Assembly: GCA_016845585.1 (NCBI GenBank)
Contig: JAERSO010000036.1
Coordinates: 1-64,000 of the forward strand
Source of the DNA: Acidimicrobiaceae bacterium
GTDB lineage: Bacteria; Actinomycetota; Acidimicrobiia; Acidimicrobiales; Aldehydirespiratoraceae
Direction of reading: 5' to 3'
DNA: 64,000 nt
Shown: piece after piece, positions 52,264 to 61,559 of the stretch
Layout: each line of letters starts with the position of its first letter
How positions within the stretch are numbered: the first letter of the stretch is position 1
The notes under the pieces: generated by a model
Databases searched by the model: none
What the model saw: only the letters and a program-made list of their open reading frames with translations
What the model was told of the DNA's origin: nothing
Position numbers and translations under genes: made by a program

Positions 52264-52754
52264 TGCCCGATCATCTCTGGGCCGGTTGGCGGATGGCGTA
52301 TGTCACTGCTGGGGTCGAGGTGCCCGAGGGCTCGACGCTGTTCGAGGCGATCCTCGCGTCGGACGTCCCTGACGAGGAGACCTTCGTGGTGTGGCGTGGC
52401 CAGGAGTGCTTCGCCATCATGAATCTGCACCCCTACACGTCCGGCCACGTGATGGTTCTGCCGAACCGTGGCGTGGCCGAGCTGGGCGACCTGACCGAGC
52501 GCGAGTCGACGGAGCTCTGGGCCGGGGTCCAGGCCGCGGTGGCGGCCGTGCGGGCCGCCTTCGCCCCGCATGGCGTCAATGTCGGCGCCAACCTCGGCAG
52601 GGGAGCAGGTGCCGGCATCCCCGACCATCTCCACATGCACGTGGTGCCCCGCTGGGATGGCGACACCACCTTCATGACGACGATCGCCAACACCCGCGTC
52701 ATGCCCGAGGCCTTGATCGACAGCTGGCGCCGAATCGTCGACGCCTGGCCGTAG
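52263..52754 (+). CDS. HIT family hydrolase
   Basis: 163 residues. Histidine-triad motif DHLHMHVVPRW and NLHPYTSGHVMVLPNR in the substrate side. It corresponds by position to the HIT protein between thrS and pgsA in Mycobacterium (Rv2613c, an Ap4A phosphorylase there). Its ATG shares a base with the thrS stop, so it is translationally coupled. Confidence 0.92.
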   Translation: MPDHLWAGWRMAYVTAGVEVPEGSTLFEAILASDVPDEETFVVWRGQECFAIMNLHPYTSGHVMVLPNRGVAELGDLTERESTELWAGVQAAVAAVRAAFAPHGVNVGANLGRGAGAGIPDHLHMHVVPRWDGDTTFMTTIANTRVMPEALIDSWRRIVDAWP

Positions 52755-52757
52755 CCT
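52752..52757 (+). promoter_or_regulatory. -10 hexamer TAGCCT before 169-residue gene
   Basis: TAGCCT overlaps the HIT gene's stop codon and ends 6 bases before ATG 52764, suggesting an internal leaderless promoter inside the cluster. Confidence 0.4.
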
Positions 52758-52763
52758 CGGGTC

Positions 52764-53273
52764 ATGGCTGACGAGATCGAGACCAGCGACGACGAGGTGC
52801 GCGATGCGCTCCCGGCAGACCTCCAGCCGGGGATGGTCGAGGCGCCCTACCTCTTCCCGAACAACAGCCGTCGCAAGATTCCTGCCGTCCTCTACGCCCT
52901 GATCGGTGTCGGCTGCATCGCCCTCTACGCCACGGCCGGCGACGAGCCCGTGTTGATCAACTCGGGCACTCTGATCGCGGGGATCGTCCTGATCGTCGTC
53001 GCCGTGTACCACTGGCAGGGCGGCTGGGACCTCTCCTTCGACGAGGAGCAGGCGCTCGGCGCCGCCACCAAGGAAGTCGGATTCCCGATCGGTCACGCGT
53101 CCGCCCAGCTCGGCTGGCGCGGCCTGCGCAGCCGTCCGACCTGGCGCATCCTGCTCTACTCCAACGAGTCGATCCCCGAGAGCCGCGGGCTCGTCCTTGT
53201 CGACGGCGTCAACGGCGAGATCATCGACCGTTTCATCGAGAAGAACCCCGAGGACTGGTCCGCCTACATGTAA
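52764..53273 (+). CDS. Conserved-looking membrane protein, unknown function
   Basis: 169 residues: acidic N-terminal 30 residues, two membrane segments (about 40-58 and 70-85), then a globular beta domain (GWRGLRSRPTWRILLYSNE, RGLVLVDGVNGEIIDRF). No domain is recognised. It sits between the HIT and pgsA genes where mycobacteria have no gene, so a role in phosphoinositide lipid metabolism is possible but only by position. Its TAA is inside a perfect hairpin. Confidence 0.75.
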   Translation: MADEIETSDDEVRDALPADLQPGMVEAPYLFPNNSRRKIPAVLYALIGVGCIALYATAGDEPVLINSGTLIAGIVLIVVAVYHWQGGWDLSFDEEQALGAATKEVGFPIGHASAQLGWRGLRSRPTWRILLYSNESIPESRGLVLVDGVNGEIIDRFIEKNPEDWSAYM

Positions 53274-53302
53274 CGCTGGGGTCTGTCCCCAGCGTTACAT
53301 GT
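53266..53302. terminator. Perfect 16-bp hairpin at stop codon
   Basis: ACATGTAACGCTGGGG pairs with 53287-53302 across TCTGT. The left arm contains the last codon and TAA of the preceding gene. Same core as 20633-20665. Confidence 0.8.
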
Positions 53303-53349
53303 GAGGATCCGCTGCTACCCTTGGCGAGTCCCCAAACTCGGGAGTTCTC

Positions 53350-54036
53350 ATGTTCGACGGCAACCTGCGTGCCCAAGTCGATCGCGGCCTCACCCCCATC
53401 GGCCGAAGCCTTGTGAAGACCGGCATCACCCCCGATGTCATCACCGTCATCGGCATCCTCATGTCCGGCGTTGCCGCCGTCACGATCGGCGCCGGCTACC
53501 TACGCGTCGGCTTTCTGTTCCTGCTTCTCACCGCCATCCCGGACGCCCTCGACGGCGCCGTGGCCCGTGCCGCCGGCACCGGATCGGTGCGTGGCGCGTA
53601 CTTCGACTCGGTATCGGACCGCCTGACCGACGCGATGCTGTTCGGCGGCGTTGCCTGGCATCTTGCCAGCACCGAACCGGGCCGCATCATGATGCTGCCG
53701 GTGGCGATCATGGCGCTGGCCATGTTCATCTCCTACCAGCGCGCCAAGGCCGAGTCGCTCGGCTTCGATGCCAAGGGCGGGCTCATGGAACGGGCCGAGC
53801 GCATCATCGTGCTCGCCTTCGCCCTGCTCTTCCCCGAACTCATGATCGCCACTCTGTGGGTGATGTTCGCGCTCACCGCCATCACCGCCGGGCAGCGGTT
53901 CGTGAAGGTGTGGCGTCAGGCGTCGGTCGATCGTCCGGTGCCGCCGCGGCGTGCTCGGCGTATCCCGCGCCAGCGTCAGACCGAATCGCTGTGGCGTGAG
54001 CGCATGCGCGAGCGTCGGGCGCTTCGCGACAGCTAG
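53350..54036 (+). CDS. pgsA: CDP-alcohol phosphatidyltransferase (PgsA/phosphatidylinositol type)
   Basis: 228 residues, about six TM helices. The CDP-alcohol motif D-G-x2-A-R-x8-G-x3-D-x3-D is complete in ALDGAVARAAGTG and GAYFDSVSDRLTD. By position it equals mycobacterial pgsA1, which makes phosphatidylinositol (phosphate). A GGGAG ribosome site lies about seven bases before ATG 53350. The basic C-terminal tail (RRARRIPRQR) is cytoplasmic. Confidence 0.92.
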   Translation: MFDGNLRAQVDRGLTPIGRSLVKTGITPDVITVIGILMSGVAAVTIGAGYLRVGFLFLLLTAIPDALDGAVARAAGTGSVRGAYFDSVSDRLTDAMLFGGVAWHLASTEPGRIMMLPVAIMALAMFISYQRAKAESLGFDAKGGLMERAERIIVLAFALLFPELMIATLWVMFALTAITAGQRFVKVWRQASVDRPVPPRRARRIPRQRQTESLWRERMRERRALRDS

Positions 54037-54039
54037 TCC

Positions 54040-54954
54040 GTGGCCTCCGTCTCCGCCTACAAGGCGGGGTCGCTCCTCGCACGTGTGGCACCCGACGCCG
54101 TCGGTGCCGGTGCCGCGCGTCTGATCGGCGCGTCCGCTGGGCCGGTCTCGGGCGACAAGGGCAAGATCGTCGCCCGCAACCTCGAGCGTGCGCTCGGCCG
54201 CCCGCTGTCAGCCACCGAGCGCCGCCGCAAAGTGAATCAGACGTTCGAGTGGTACGCCCGTTACTACGTCGAGAGCTTCAAGCTGCCGTCGATCCCTGTC
54301 GAGCAGATCGACCACGAATTCAGCTACGAGGGCGTCGACGCGATCCACGCCAACTGTGGCGAAGGGAAAGACGGCGCGATCCTGGCCCTGCCGCACCTCG
54401 GCACCTGGGAGTGGGCGGCGTTCTGGCTCGCTCGCGTCGCCGACGTGAAGGTGACGGCGATCGTGGAGCCGCTCGATCCTCCCGAACTCTTCGACTGGTT
54501 CGTCGGTCTCCGCGAGTCGCTCGGAATGGAGATCCATCCGCTCGGCCCCGATGCCGGGAGGCAGATCCTCGCCGCGCTCAAACGCGGGCACCTCGTCTGC
54601 CTGTTGTGCGACCGCGATCTTCAGGGCACGGGCGTGCCGGTCGAATTCTTCGGTGAACGCACGACCCTCCCGGGCGGGCCGGCCACGATTGCGCTCCGAA
54701 CGGGCGTCCCGCTGATTCCTGCGGCAGTCTTCTGGCGTGAACATGCGCGCCACGGCCTCGCCCGTCCCCCGCTCGTCGTGGAGCGTGAGGGCCGTCTGCG
54801 TGATGACGTCCAACGGGTCACTCAGATGATCGCCGACGAGTTCGAGTTCCTGATCCGTCAGGCGCCCGAGCAGTGGCACCTGCTCAACCCCAACTGGCCC
54901 AGCGACTACGAGCTGCTCGGCCAAGAGGTGCCCGAGCACCTGCGAGATCCCTGA
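54040..54954 (+). CDS. Phosphatidylinositol mannoside acyltransferase (PatA-like)
   Basis: 304 residues of the LpxL/HtrB acyltransferase family. The HxxxxE motif is PHLGTWEWA, followed by LLCDRDLQGTGVPVEFFG and GPATIALRTGVPLIPA. The gene lies between pgsA and pimA exactly as Rv2611c does in Mycobacterium, where it acylates the mannose of PIM. GTG 54040 begins three bases after the pgsA stop. Confidence 0.9.
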   Translation: MASVSAYKAGSLLARVAPDAVGAGAARLIGASAGPVSGDKGKIVARNLERALGRPLSATERRRKVNQTFEWYARYYVESFKLPSIPVEQIDHEFSYEGVDAIHANCGEGKDGAILALPHLGTWEWAAFWLARVADVKVTAIVEPLDPPELFDWFVGLRESLGMEIHPLGPDAGRQILAALKRGHLVCLLCDRDLQGTGVPVEFFGERTTLPGGPATIALRTGVPLIPAAVFWREHARHGLARPPLVVEREGRLRDDVQRVTQMIADEFEFLIRQAPEQWHLLNPNWPSDYELLGQEVPEHLRDP

Positions 54955-54973
54955 TGAGGATTGGCCACGCAGC

Positions 54974-56065
54974 ATGCGCATAGGCATCGTGTGCCCGTAC
55001 AGCCTCACTGTTCCCGGTGGTGTGCAGATGCAGGTCCTCGGCCTGGCGCGCTCGTTGCGCAAGCAGGGTGAACGAGTGCGAGTGCTGGCACCCTGCGACG
55101 GTCCACCACCCGATGCCGGCGTCACACCGCTCGGCAACAGCCTGCCGACCGCCGCCAACGGCTCGGTCGCCCCCGTCGCCCCCGACCCTGCGGCCCAGCT
55201 GCGCGTCATCCGGGCAACCCGTGACGAGGCCTTCGACGTGGTGCACCTCCATGAGCCCATCGCTCCCGGCCCGACCACCACGGTTCTGCTCACCAAACCG
55301 GCGCCCTTGATCGGCACGTTCCATGCCGCCGGTGGTTCGCTCGCCTACGAGATGATGCCGAATGCGGTTCGATACCTGGCCAACCGCCTCGACGATCGGT
55401 GTGCCGTCTCCGAGGACGCCCGCAAGATGGCGGTCAACGGCCTCGGCGGTGACTACGACCTCACGTTCAATGGCGTGGAGCTCGCTCGATTCCGCAGCGG
55501 CACCTCCCATGACAGCAACGGGAAGACCATCTTCTTCCTCGGCCGCCATGAGCCGAGGAAAGGCCTCGCCAACCTGCTCGCCGCGCTCGAGAACCTGCCG
55601 GCCGACACCCACCTGTGGGTGGCCGGTGAAGGTCCCGAAACCGATGCCCTCAAAGCCCGCTACGCCGGAGATGCCCGAGTCGAGTGGTTGGGCACCATCG
55701 GCGAGACCGAGAAGATCGCTCGTCTCCGCGGAGCCGACGTGTTCTGTGCCCCCTCGCTGCACGGCGAGTCGTTCGGCATCGTGTTGCTCGAGGCAATGGC
55801 CGCGAGCACGCCGGTCGTGGCGTGCGACATTCCCGGATATGCCAACGTCGCCCGCCAGGGCAAGGACGCACTCCTGGTGACGCCTGGTGACGTGAAGGCG
55901 CTGGCCGATGCGATCCGCACGCTGCTCACCGAACCTCGGCGCAGTGATGCGCTGATCGAGTCGGGTCGAAAGCGCGCTGACGACTTCTCGATGGCGCGGC
56001 TCGCGTCGCTCTATCTCGAGCGATACGAGCGCTTGATCGCGCGGTCAGCCGTCAAGGCTGGATGA
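54974..56065 (+). CDS. pimA: Phosphatidylinositol mannosyltransferase (PimA-like GT4)
   Basis: 363 residues, GT-B fold. N-terminal VCPYSLTVPGGVQMQVLGLARSL with the acceptor-binding Gly-rich loop, VVHLHEPI, GTFHAAGGS, and C-terminal FLGRHEPRKGLANLL and the ESFGIVLLEAMAAS donor motif with the E-x7-E pair. It would add the first mannose from GDP-mannose to phosphatidylinositol at the inner membrane face. Together with pgsA and the acyltransferase this makes a PIM-type lipid pathway likely. Confidence 0.92.
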   Translation: MRIGIVCPYSLTVPGGVQMQVLGLARSLRKQGERVRVLAPCDGPPPDAGVTPLGNSLPTAANGSVAPVAPDPAAQLRVIRATRDEAFDVVHLHEPIAPGPTTTVLLTKPAPLIGTFHAAGGSLAYEMMPNAVRYLANRLDDRCAVSEDARKMAVNGLGGDYDLTFNGVELARFRSGTSHDSNGKTIFFLGRHEPRKGLANLLAALENLPADTHLWVAGEGPETDALKARYAGDARVEWLGTIGETEKIARLRGADVFCAPSLHGESFGIVLLEAMAASTPVVACDIPGYANVARQGKDALLVTPGDVKALADAIRTLLTEPRRSDALIESGRKRADDFSMARLASLYLERYERLIARSAVKAG

Positions 56066-56154
56066 CACAGCAGTTCGGGCCGGGTGACGGTGACGGGGCC
56101 GTACGGCCGGTACATTGAGAGACTCGCGGCCTCCGGTGCCGCATGGAGGTCAAC

Positions 56155-56706
56155 ATGATCGTTGCACTGATCATTCTCGGAATCGTGGTGCTGCTGGTCC
56201 TCTACGTGATCAGCCTCTACAACAAGCTCGTCAAGCTGCGGAACCGCATCGAGAACGCCTGGGCGCAGATCGATGTGCAGCTCAAGCGTCGCTGGGATCT
56301 CATCCCCAACCTCGTCGAGACGGTGAAGGGCTATGCGGCCCATGAGAGCGAGACGCTCGAAGCCGTCATCGCCGCCCGAAACGCCGCAACGACCGCGTCG
56401 GGTCCGGCGGAACAGGCAGCCAATGAAAACCTGCTCACGGGCGCGCTTCGACAGTTGTTCGCGGTGAGCGAGGCCTACCCGGAGCTCAAGGCCAACCAGA
56501 ATTTCCTGGAGCTCCAGGAAGAGCTGACTGCCACCGAGGGCCGCATCGCCTACTCCCGCCAGCACTACAACGATCAGGTCACGAAGTACAACACTGCGAT
56601 CGAGACCTTCCCCGCCGTGATCATCGCCGGCATGCTCCGCTTCACCGAGCGCGAGTACTTCGAGGCCGACGACGAGTCTCGCGGCAACGTCGAAGTCCAG
56701 TTCTGA
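56155..56706 (+). CDS. lemA: LemA family protein
   Basis: 183 residues: an N-terminal membrane helix (2-22) then a four-helix bundle with the LemA signatures YNKLVKLRNRIENAWAQIDVQLKRR and DLIPNLVETVKGYAAHE, ending with EYFEADDES. Function of LemA is unclear; it is often next to an HtpX-type protease. ATG 56155 is chosen because GGAGG lies five bases upstream; the upstream ATG 56143 is part of that site. Confidence 0.9.
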   Translation: MIVALIILGIVVLLVLYVISLYNKLVKLRNRIENAWAQIDVQLKRRWDLIPNLVETVKGYAAHESETLEAVIAARNAATTASGPAEQAANENLLTGALRQLFAVSEAYPELKANQNFLELQEELTATEGRIAYSRQHYNDQVTKYNTAIETFPAVIIAGMLRFTEREYFEADDESRGNVEVQF

Positions 56707-56725
56707 TCGGGTCGGGTCGCCGCTG

Positions 56726-57436
56726 ATGCCATCTGTCTCGCCCCGAGCGCTCGCGGCGATCCCTGCGGGCCTCGCGTTCGTCGTGGTGCTGCTCGCCCTG
56801 ATCTTCGTGGTCCCGCCACTGATCGCGCTGGTCATCGCCATCGTGGTCGCCGGCCTCATCGGGTGGTATCTGCTGTCCCGAGCGTCAGAGCTCGCCCTCG
56901 GTGCGCTCGATGCAGTGCCGCTGCAGGAGGCGGTTCATCCGCGGGTGGAGAGCCTCGTCGAGAGCATCTGCGCCAGTTTCGGCATCACCGAGCCGCAGCT
57001 CTACACCGTCGACACCGACGCGATCGACGCAGCGGTCGTCGGGCGCTCCGACGACACTCGCCTCGTGATCACCCGTGGAGCTCTCGAACGACTCGACCGG
57101 CTCGAGCTCGAGGCCGTGGTGGCCCGGGAGCTCTCCCTGTTCGGCAATGGCATCCACGCGGCCACCGTGATGGTCGCGGTGAGCAAAGCGGTCGGTCCCC
57201 TCCGATCAGCGATGCAGGAACGACTCCTCGACGGCCGTCGCCTCGCGCGCGCAGATGTCGAGGGCGTACAACTCACTCGGTACCCGCCGGCGCTCGCGTC
57301 GGCGTTGGAGAAGGCCCGGGCGGGGGCGGCCGTCGAACACGACGCCGTGAGTTGTCATCTCTGGATGGTCGGTCCGGCTCGCTCCGGTGTTCAGCCCCTT
57401 CTCGTCGAACGGATCGATACGCTTCGAGAACTGTGA
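56726..57436 (+). CDS. HtpX-like M48 protein lacking the zinc site
   Basis: 236 residues: two N-terminal membrane segments (about 10-50), then the M48 fold (VESLVESICASFGITEPQLYTVD; VVGRSDDTRLVITRGALERLDRLELEAVVARELS). The HExxH helix reads A-R134-E135-L-S-L138: both zinc His are replaced by Arg and Leu while Glu remains, and the third ligand region is shortened. It is therefore probably a pseudoprotease. It is next to lemA, the usual partner of HtpX. Confidence 0.75.
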   Translation: MPSVSPRALAAIPAGLAFVVVLLALIFVVPPLIALVIAIVVAGLIGWYLLSRASELALGALDAVPLQEAVHPRVESLVESICASFGITEPQLYTVDTDAIDAAVVGRSDDTRLVITRGALERLDRLELEAVVARELSLFGNGIHAATVMVAVSKAVGPLRSAMQERLLDGRRLARADVEGVQLTRYPPALASALEKARAGAAVEHDAVSCHLWMVGPARSGVQPLLVERIDTLREL

Positions 57437-58554
57437 TGCAGGCGGGTTGGGTGAGGCGTGTCAGCGCCTTTGTGGTGATCTCTGTCGTGTTGGCGGCATG
57501 CGGGGGCGGCAGTGACGATGACTCCGACGCGCCCGTGGACGACGACTCCGGAGCGGATGCGTCGGGTCCGACTTCCACGTCGAGCACCACCACGACCACG
57601 TTGGCCGAAATCGACGCCGGCCCGAAGGCTCCGTTCACCGGGCTGCCCGCCGAGGAAGCGCTGCTGGCGCTGCCGGCCGTCGTGATCAAGATTGGCAACG
57701 ATGACGATCGCAGCCTCGAGTCGCTGATCGGCATCGATCACGCCGACCTCGTGATCGAGGAGCGGATCGAGGATCGAGCGACGCGCTTCGCCGTCGTGTT
57801 CCACTCCGATCTTCCGGAAGTGGCGGGGCCGGTTCGATCCGGTCGCACCACCGACGTCAACATCCTCGCGAACCTCGGCGCACCGATCTTCGCGTTCTCC
57901 GGCGCCAACATCGGCGTGCTCGGCCAGCTGCGAGAAGCGGCGGGGCGAGGCGAGGTGGTCCTCGTGGCCAACGATGATTCCGGCGTCTACCAGTTCCGTG
58001 ACGACGAGTATCGCAACCCGGCGAACCTCTTCGCCTATCCGCGGCTTCTGCGCGAAGACTTCGCCGCCCAGTCCGGTGCTGCGGTCGCACCATTCGCCTT
58101 CCGCACCGACGAGTCCGCGAATCGGCCTGCCGGCGTGCCAGGTGTGGCGATCACGATCGTCGGCCGCGACACGGTGAGCTTCGTGTTCGATCCGAGCCGC
58201 GGCTACGTGCGGGTGCAAGACGGTGCGGTCCATTCGACCCGCGAGGGCCATGACATCGTCGTCACCAACCTCGTGGTGATGGAGACCGAGTACCATCCGA
58301 GCGCGATCGACCCCCAGAGCATCGATGCCGCCACGCTCGGCGAAGGAATGGTCCACGTGATGATCGGCGGGCAACGGATCTCCGGTGTCTGGCGGCGGGC
58401 AACGGCCGGCGACCCCTACACGCTCGTGAGCGACGATGGTTCCGTGATCGAGTTGGAGCCCGGCACGACCTGGCTCACCCTTGCTCTCGCGGAGAGCTAT
58501 GAGTTCCTCGCCGACGACGAGACTCAGAGACTGGTACTCGGCAACCCCGGATAG
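57436..58554 (+). CDS. DUF3048 lipoprotein (YerB-like)
   Basis: 372 residues: signal peptide with lipobox VLAAC (lipidated Cys about 22), a low-complexity Ser/Thr/Asp linker, then the DUF3048 domain ([49 protein letters not shown]) and its C-terminal half ([20 protein letters not shown]). Function of the family is unknown. Start overlaps the previous stop (TGATG). Confidence 0.88.
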   Translation: MQAGWVRRVSAFVVISVVLAACGGGSDDDSDAPVDDDSGADASGPTSTSSTTTTTLAEIDAGPKAPFTGLPAEEALLALPAVVIKIGNDDDRSLESLIGIDHADLVIEERIEDRATRFAVVFHSDLPEVAGPVRSGRTTDVNILANLGAPIFAFSGANIGVLGQLREAAGRGEVVLVANDDSGVYQFRDDEYRNPANLFAYPRLLREDFAAQSGAAVAPFAFRTDESANRPAGVPGVAITIVGRDTVSFVFDPSRGYVRVQDGAVHSTREGHDIVVTNLVVMETEYHPSAIDPQSIDAATLGEGMVHVMIGGQRISGVWRRATAGDPYTLVSDDGSVIELEPGTTWLTLALAESYEFLADDETQRLVLGNPG

Positions 58555-58557
58555 GCT
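58552..58557 (+). promoter_or_regulatory. -10 hexamer TAGGCT before pdxS
   Basis: TAGGCT overlaps the end of the DUF3048 gene and ends 7 bases before ATG 58565; pdxS-pdxT-yebC may start here as a leaderless operon. Confidence 0.45.
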
Positions 58558-58564
58558 GCGCGAC

Positions 58565-59458
58565 ATGAGTGAGTCGACTGAACGCGCCACCGGAAGCCCG
58601 CTCGTCAAGCGGGGCCTTGCCGAGATGTTGAAGGGCGGCGTCATCATGGACGTCGTCAATCCCGAACAGGCGAAGATCGCCGAAGACGCCGGCGCGGTCG
58701 CCGTGATGGCGCTCGAGCGAGTGCCGTCCGACATCCGCAAGGACGGCGGTGTTTCGCGCATGTCCGATCCCGAGATGATCGTCGGCATTCAGCAGACTGT
58801 GTCGATTCCGGTGATGGCCAAGGCGCGCATCGGTCACTTCGCCGAAGCCCAGATCCTCCAGGCGCTCGACGTCGACTACATCGATGAATCCGAGGTCCTC
58901 ACCCCGGCCGACGAGGCCCATCACATCGACAAGTGGGCGTTCACCGTTCCGTTCGTCTGTGGTGCCACGAACCTCGGCGAGGCGCTCCGTCGCATCAGCG
59001 AGGGAGCCTGCATGATCCGCTCCAAGGGAGAGGCCGGCACCGGCAACGTCGTCGAAGCCGTTCGCCACCTCCGTTCGATCATGGGCGACATCGGCAAGAT
59101 CACCAAGGCCGACTCGGCCGAACTCTTCGATTGGGCCAAGCAGCTCCAGGCCCCGCTCCCGCTCGTGCAGGAGATCGCCGAAACGGGCGAGCTTCCTGTC
59201 CCGATGTTCTGCGCCGGCGGCCTCTCCACTCCGGCCGACGCGTCGCTCGTGATGCAGCTCGGTGCACAGGCAGTGTTCGTCGGCTCCGGCATCTTCAAGA
59301 GCGACGAGCCGGCCAAGATGGCCACCGCCATCGTCGAAGCCGCCACGCACTACCGGGACCCCGACATTCTCGTGAAGGTGTCGACCGGTCTCGGCAGCGC
59401 CATGAAGGGCCTCGAGATCGCCACGCTCGAGACGAAGCTGGCCGAACGCGGTTGGTAG
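58565..59458 (+). CDS. pdxS: Pyridoxal 5'-phosphate synthase subunit PdxS
   Basis: 297-residue TIM barrel. It condenses ribulose/ribose 5-phosphate, glyceraldehyde 3-phosphate and ammonia from PdxT into [19 protein letters not shown] carries the Asp, [14 protein letters not shown] the first Lys-containing segment, and [12 protein letters not shown] the catalytic Lys. Length and sequence are normal. The pdxT start lies within its last codons. Confidence 0.97.
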   Translation: MSESTERATGSPLVKRGLAEMLKGGVIMDVVNPEQAKIAEDAGAVAVMALERVPSDIRKDGGVSRMSDPEMIVGIQQTVSIPVMAKARIGHFAEAQILQALDVDYIDESEVLTPADEAHHIDKWAFTVPFVCGATNLGEALRRISEGACMIRSKGEAGTGNVVEAVRHLRSIMGDIGKITKADSAELFDWAKQLQAPLPLVQEIAETGELPVPMFCAGGLSTPADASLVMQLGAQAVFVGSGIFKSDEPAKMATAIVEAATHYRDPDILVKVSTGLGSAMKGLEIATLETKLAERGW

Positions 59459-60030
59459 CCCCGACCGTCGGCGTCCTCGCGCTGCAAGGCGCGTTCGCGG
59501 CCCACGCCGCAATCCTCGAACGGCTGGGCGCCGCCACCACGGAGATCCGCAAGGACGCGCAACTCGATGCGGTCGACGCGCTCGTGATGCCCGGCGGCGA
59601 GTCGACCACGATGTCGATGCTGCTGGAGCGATCCGGTATGCTCGCACCGCTGCGCGGCCGGATCGCCGACGGACTTCCGGCCTTCGGCACCTGCGCCGGC
59701 ATGATCCTGCTGTCCTCGGAGGTGATGGACGGCCGCCCCGACCAGCACGTGCTCGGGTCGATCGACATCACCACCCGCCGCAACGGCTACGGCCGTCAGA
59801 CCGAGTCGTTCGAGAGCGATCTCGACGTCACCGGCCTCGACTCGCCGTTCCACGGGGTCTTCATTCGTGCGCCGATCGTGGAACGAGTGGGCGACACGGT
59901 CTCGGTACTCGCATCGGTGGACGGTGACGCCGTACTCTGCCAACAGGCGAACGTCATGGTCGCCTCATTCCATCCGGAGCTGGCCGGCGACGACCGGCTC
60001 CACGCCATGTGGTTGAAGGAGTTCGCGTGA
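59452..60030 (+). CDS. pdxT: PdxT glutaminase subunit of PLP synthase
   Basis: 192 residues, class I glutamine amidotransferase. GVLALQGAF at the start, PGGESTT, nucleophile Cys in [10 protein letters not shown], and the His-Glu pair in ASFHPEL. The start is TTG 59452, which overlaps the pdxS TAG; no ATG/GTG is available without losing the first strand. Coupled to yebC by GTGA. Confidence 0.95.
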   Translation: MVAPTVGVLALQGAFAAHAAILERLGAATTEIRKDAQLDAVDALVMPGGESTTMSMLLERSGMLAPLRGRIADGLPAFGTCAGMILLSSEVMDGRPDQHVLGSIDITTRRNGYGRQTESFESDLDVTGLDSPFHGVFIRAPIVERVGDTVSVLASVDGDAVLCQQANVMVASFHPELAGDDRLHAMWLKEFA

Positions 60031-60779
60031 GCGGTCATTCCAAATGGGCAACGATCAAGCACAAGAAGGGCGCGGCTGACGCCAAGCGAGGCAAGCTGTT
60101 CGCCAAGCTGATCAAGCAGGTCGAGGTCGCGGCTCGCACCGGTGGCGGCGACCCCGATTCCAACCCGACGCTGCGCACCATGTTCCAAAAGGCGCGCGAC
60201 AACTCCGTGCCGCTCGACACCATCAGGAACGCAGTCAAGCGCGGCACCGGTGAGCTCGAAGGCGTCAACTACGAGACGATCACCTACGAGGGGTACGCCC
60301 CGGGTGGTGTGGCGCTGCTCATCGAGTGTCTCACCGACAACCGCAACCGGTCGTCGGGTGATGTGCGTTCGACTCTCGGCAAGGCCGGCGGGTCACTCGC
60401 CGAACCGGGCGCCGTCGCCTGGCAGTTCGAGCGCAAGGGTGTGGTGCTCGTCCCGACCAGCGTCGACGAAGACGATGTCATGATGGTCGCTCTCGAAGCC
60501 GGTGCCGAAGACATCGTGAACGAAGGTGAGATGTACCGCGTCACCACCGAGCCGACCGACCTGCCGTCGGTGCGCGAGGCGCTCGACGAGGGCGGTATCG
60601 CCGTTCAGTCCGCTGATGTGGCGATGCTGCCGACGTCGACCGTCGAGGTCACCGATGCCGGTCAGGTCAAGCAGCTCATGAAGCTGATGGACCTGCTCGA
60701 CGATCTCGACGACGTCCAGGACGTGCACGGCAACATGGATGTCCCCGACGAGATCATGGACGCCATCGCCGCGGAATAG
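60027..60779 (+). CDS. yebC: YebC/PmpR family transcription/translation regulator
   Basis: 250 residues with the family start [33 protein letters not shown] and the long C-terminal domain. YebC proteins act as DNA-binding regulators or, more recently, in relieving ribosome stalling at proline-rich sites. That may matter for the Val-Pro-rich MFS tail at 21844. GTG 60027 overlaps the pdxT stop. Confidence 0.94.
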   Translation: MSGHSKWATIKHKKGAADAKRGKLFAKLIKQVEVAARTGGGDPDSNPTLRTMFQKARDNSVPLDTIRNAVKRGTGELEGVNYETITYEGYAPGGVALLIECLTDNRNRSSGDVRSTLGKAGGSLAEPGAVAWQFERKGVVLVPTSVDEDDVMMVALEAGAEDIVNEGEMYRVTTEPTDLPSVREALDEGGIAVQSADVAMLPTSTVEVTDAGQVKQLMKLMDLLDDLDDVQDVHGNMDVPDEIMDAIAAE

Positions 60780-60791
60780 CCCCGCCTGGGA

Positions 60792-61517
60792 TCAGCCCTG
60801 CGGGATGCTGTGACCGATGTGGTGAAGATGTTCACCGTTCCTGTCAGCCCCGAGCGGGGTCGTCAGGAGGTTGGCGAGTTGGTTCCCGATCTCCGTCGGA
60901 GTCGAAACCAGGCCCTGGTCACGGAGGTCGCGATAGAACTCCGCGGCCGCGACCTCAGGGCCCGATCCGAGGATCCGGTCCAGCAGCGGCGTGGCGACCG
61001 CGCCGGGATACACCCGAAGAATCGCCGTGTCCTCGAGTTCGAGCGCAGCTGACCGCATCGCCAGCTGCACCGCGGCCTTGAGGATCGAATACGCACCCCA
61101 ACCATCGCGGGGAGTGGCGGCCGAGTAGCTGTCGAAGATCACCGAGCGTTCGACGGCCCCGGCACGCAGGAGCGCGGCGGTGAGCGCGATCGGCGCGGCG
61201 ACGTGAACCTGGAAGTGGTGCGAGAGCTCGTCGGGGTCGAGCTGGGTCCACGGCTCGGTCGGCACCGCGGTTGCGGCGCCGTGGACGATGCTCGCCAATG
61301 GACGTCCGCCGACATGGGCGACGATGCGATCGCGATCGACCCGGTCGGCCACGTCACCGTCGACGGGTTCGATCAGATCGGGATGCTCGCCGGCAAGCAC
61401 CTGGAGCGCTTCATCTCGACGAGCGACGACCACCACCGACTCGCCCCGTTCGGCCAGGGCGAGGGCGGTTGAAAAGCCCATGCCGGTCGATGCGCCGGTG
61501 ACGAGGTGAATACTCAT
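60792..61517 (-). CDS. Short-chain dehydrogenase/reductase
   Basis: 241-residue SDR: TGASTGMG near the N-terminus, VARRDE after strand 2, a Ser in VIFDSYSA and the Tyr-Lys pair in GAYSILKAAV. The usual NNAG is HGAAT, a common variant in divergent SDRs. Transcribed opposite to yebC; specificity unknown. Confidence 0.88.
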   Translation of the reverse strand: MSIHLVTGASTGMGFSTALALAERGESVVVVARRDEALQVLAGEHPDLIEPVDGDVADRVDRDRIVAHVGGRPLASIVHGAATAVPTEPWTQLDPDELSHHFQVHVAAPIALTAALLRAGAVERSVIFDSYSAATPRDGWGAYSILKAAVQLAMRSAALELEDTAILRVYPGAVATPLLDRILGSGPEVAAAEFYRDLRDQGLVSTPTEIGNQLANLLTTPLGADRNGEHLHHIGHSIPQG

Positions 61518-61559
61518 GCCGTGCAGTCAAGCACGAGCAGTGCGCTGGAGGGCGAGAAT

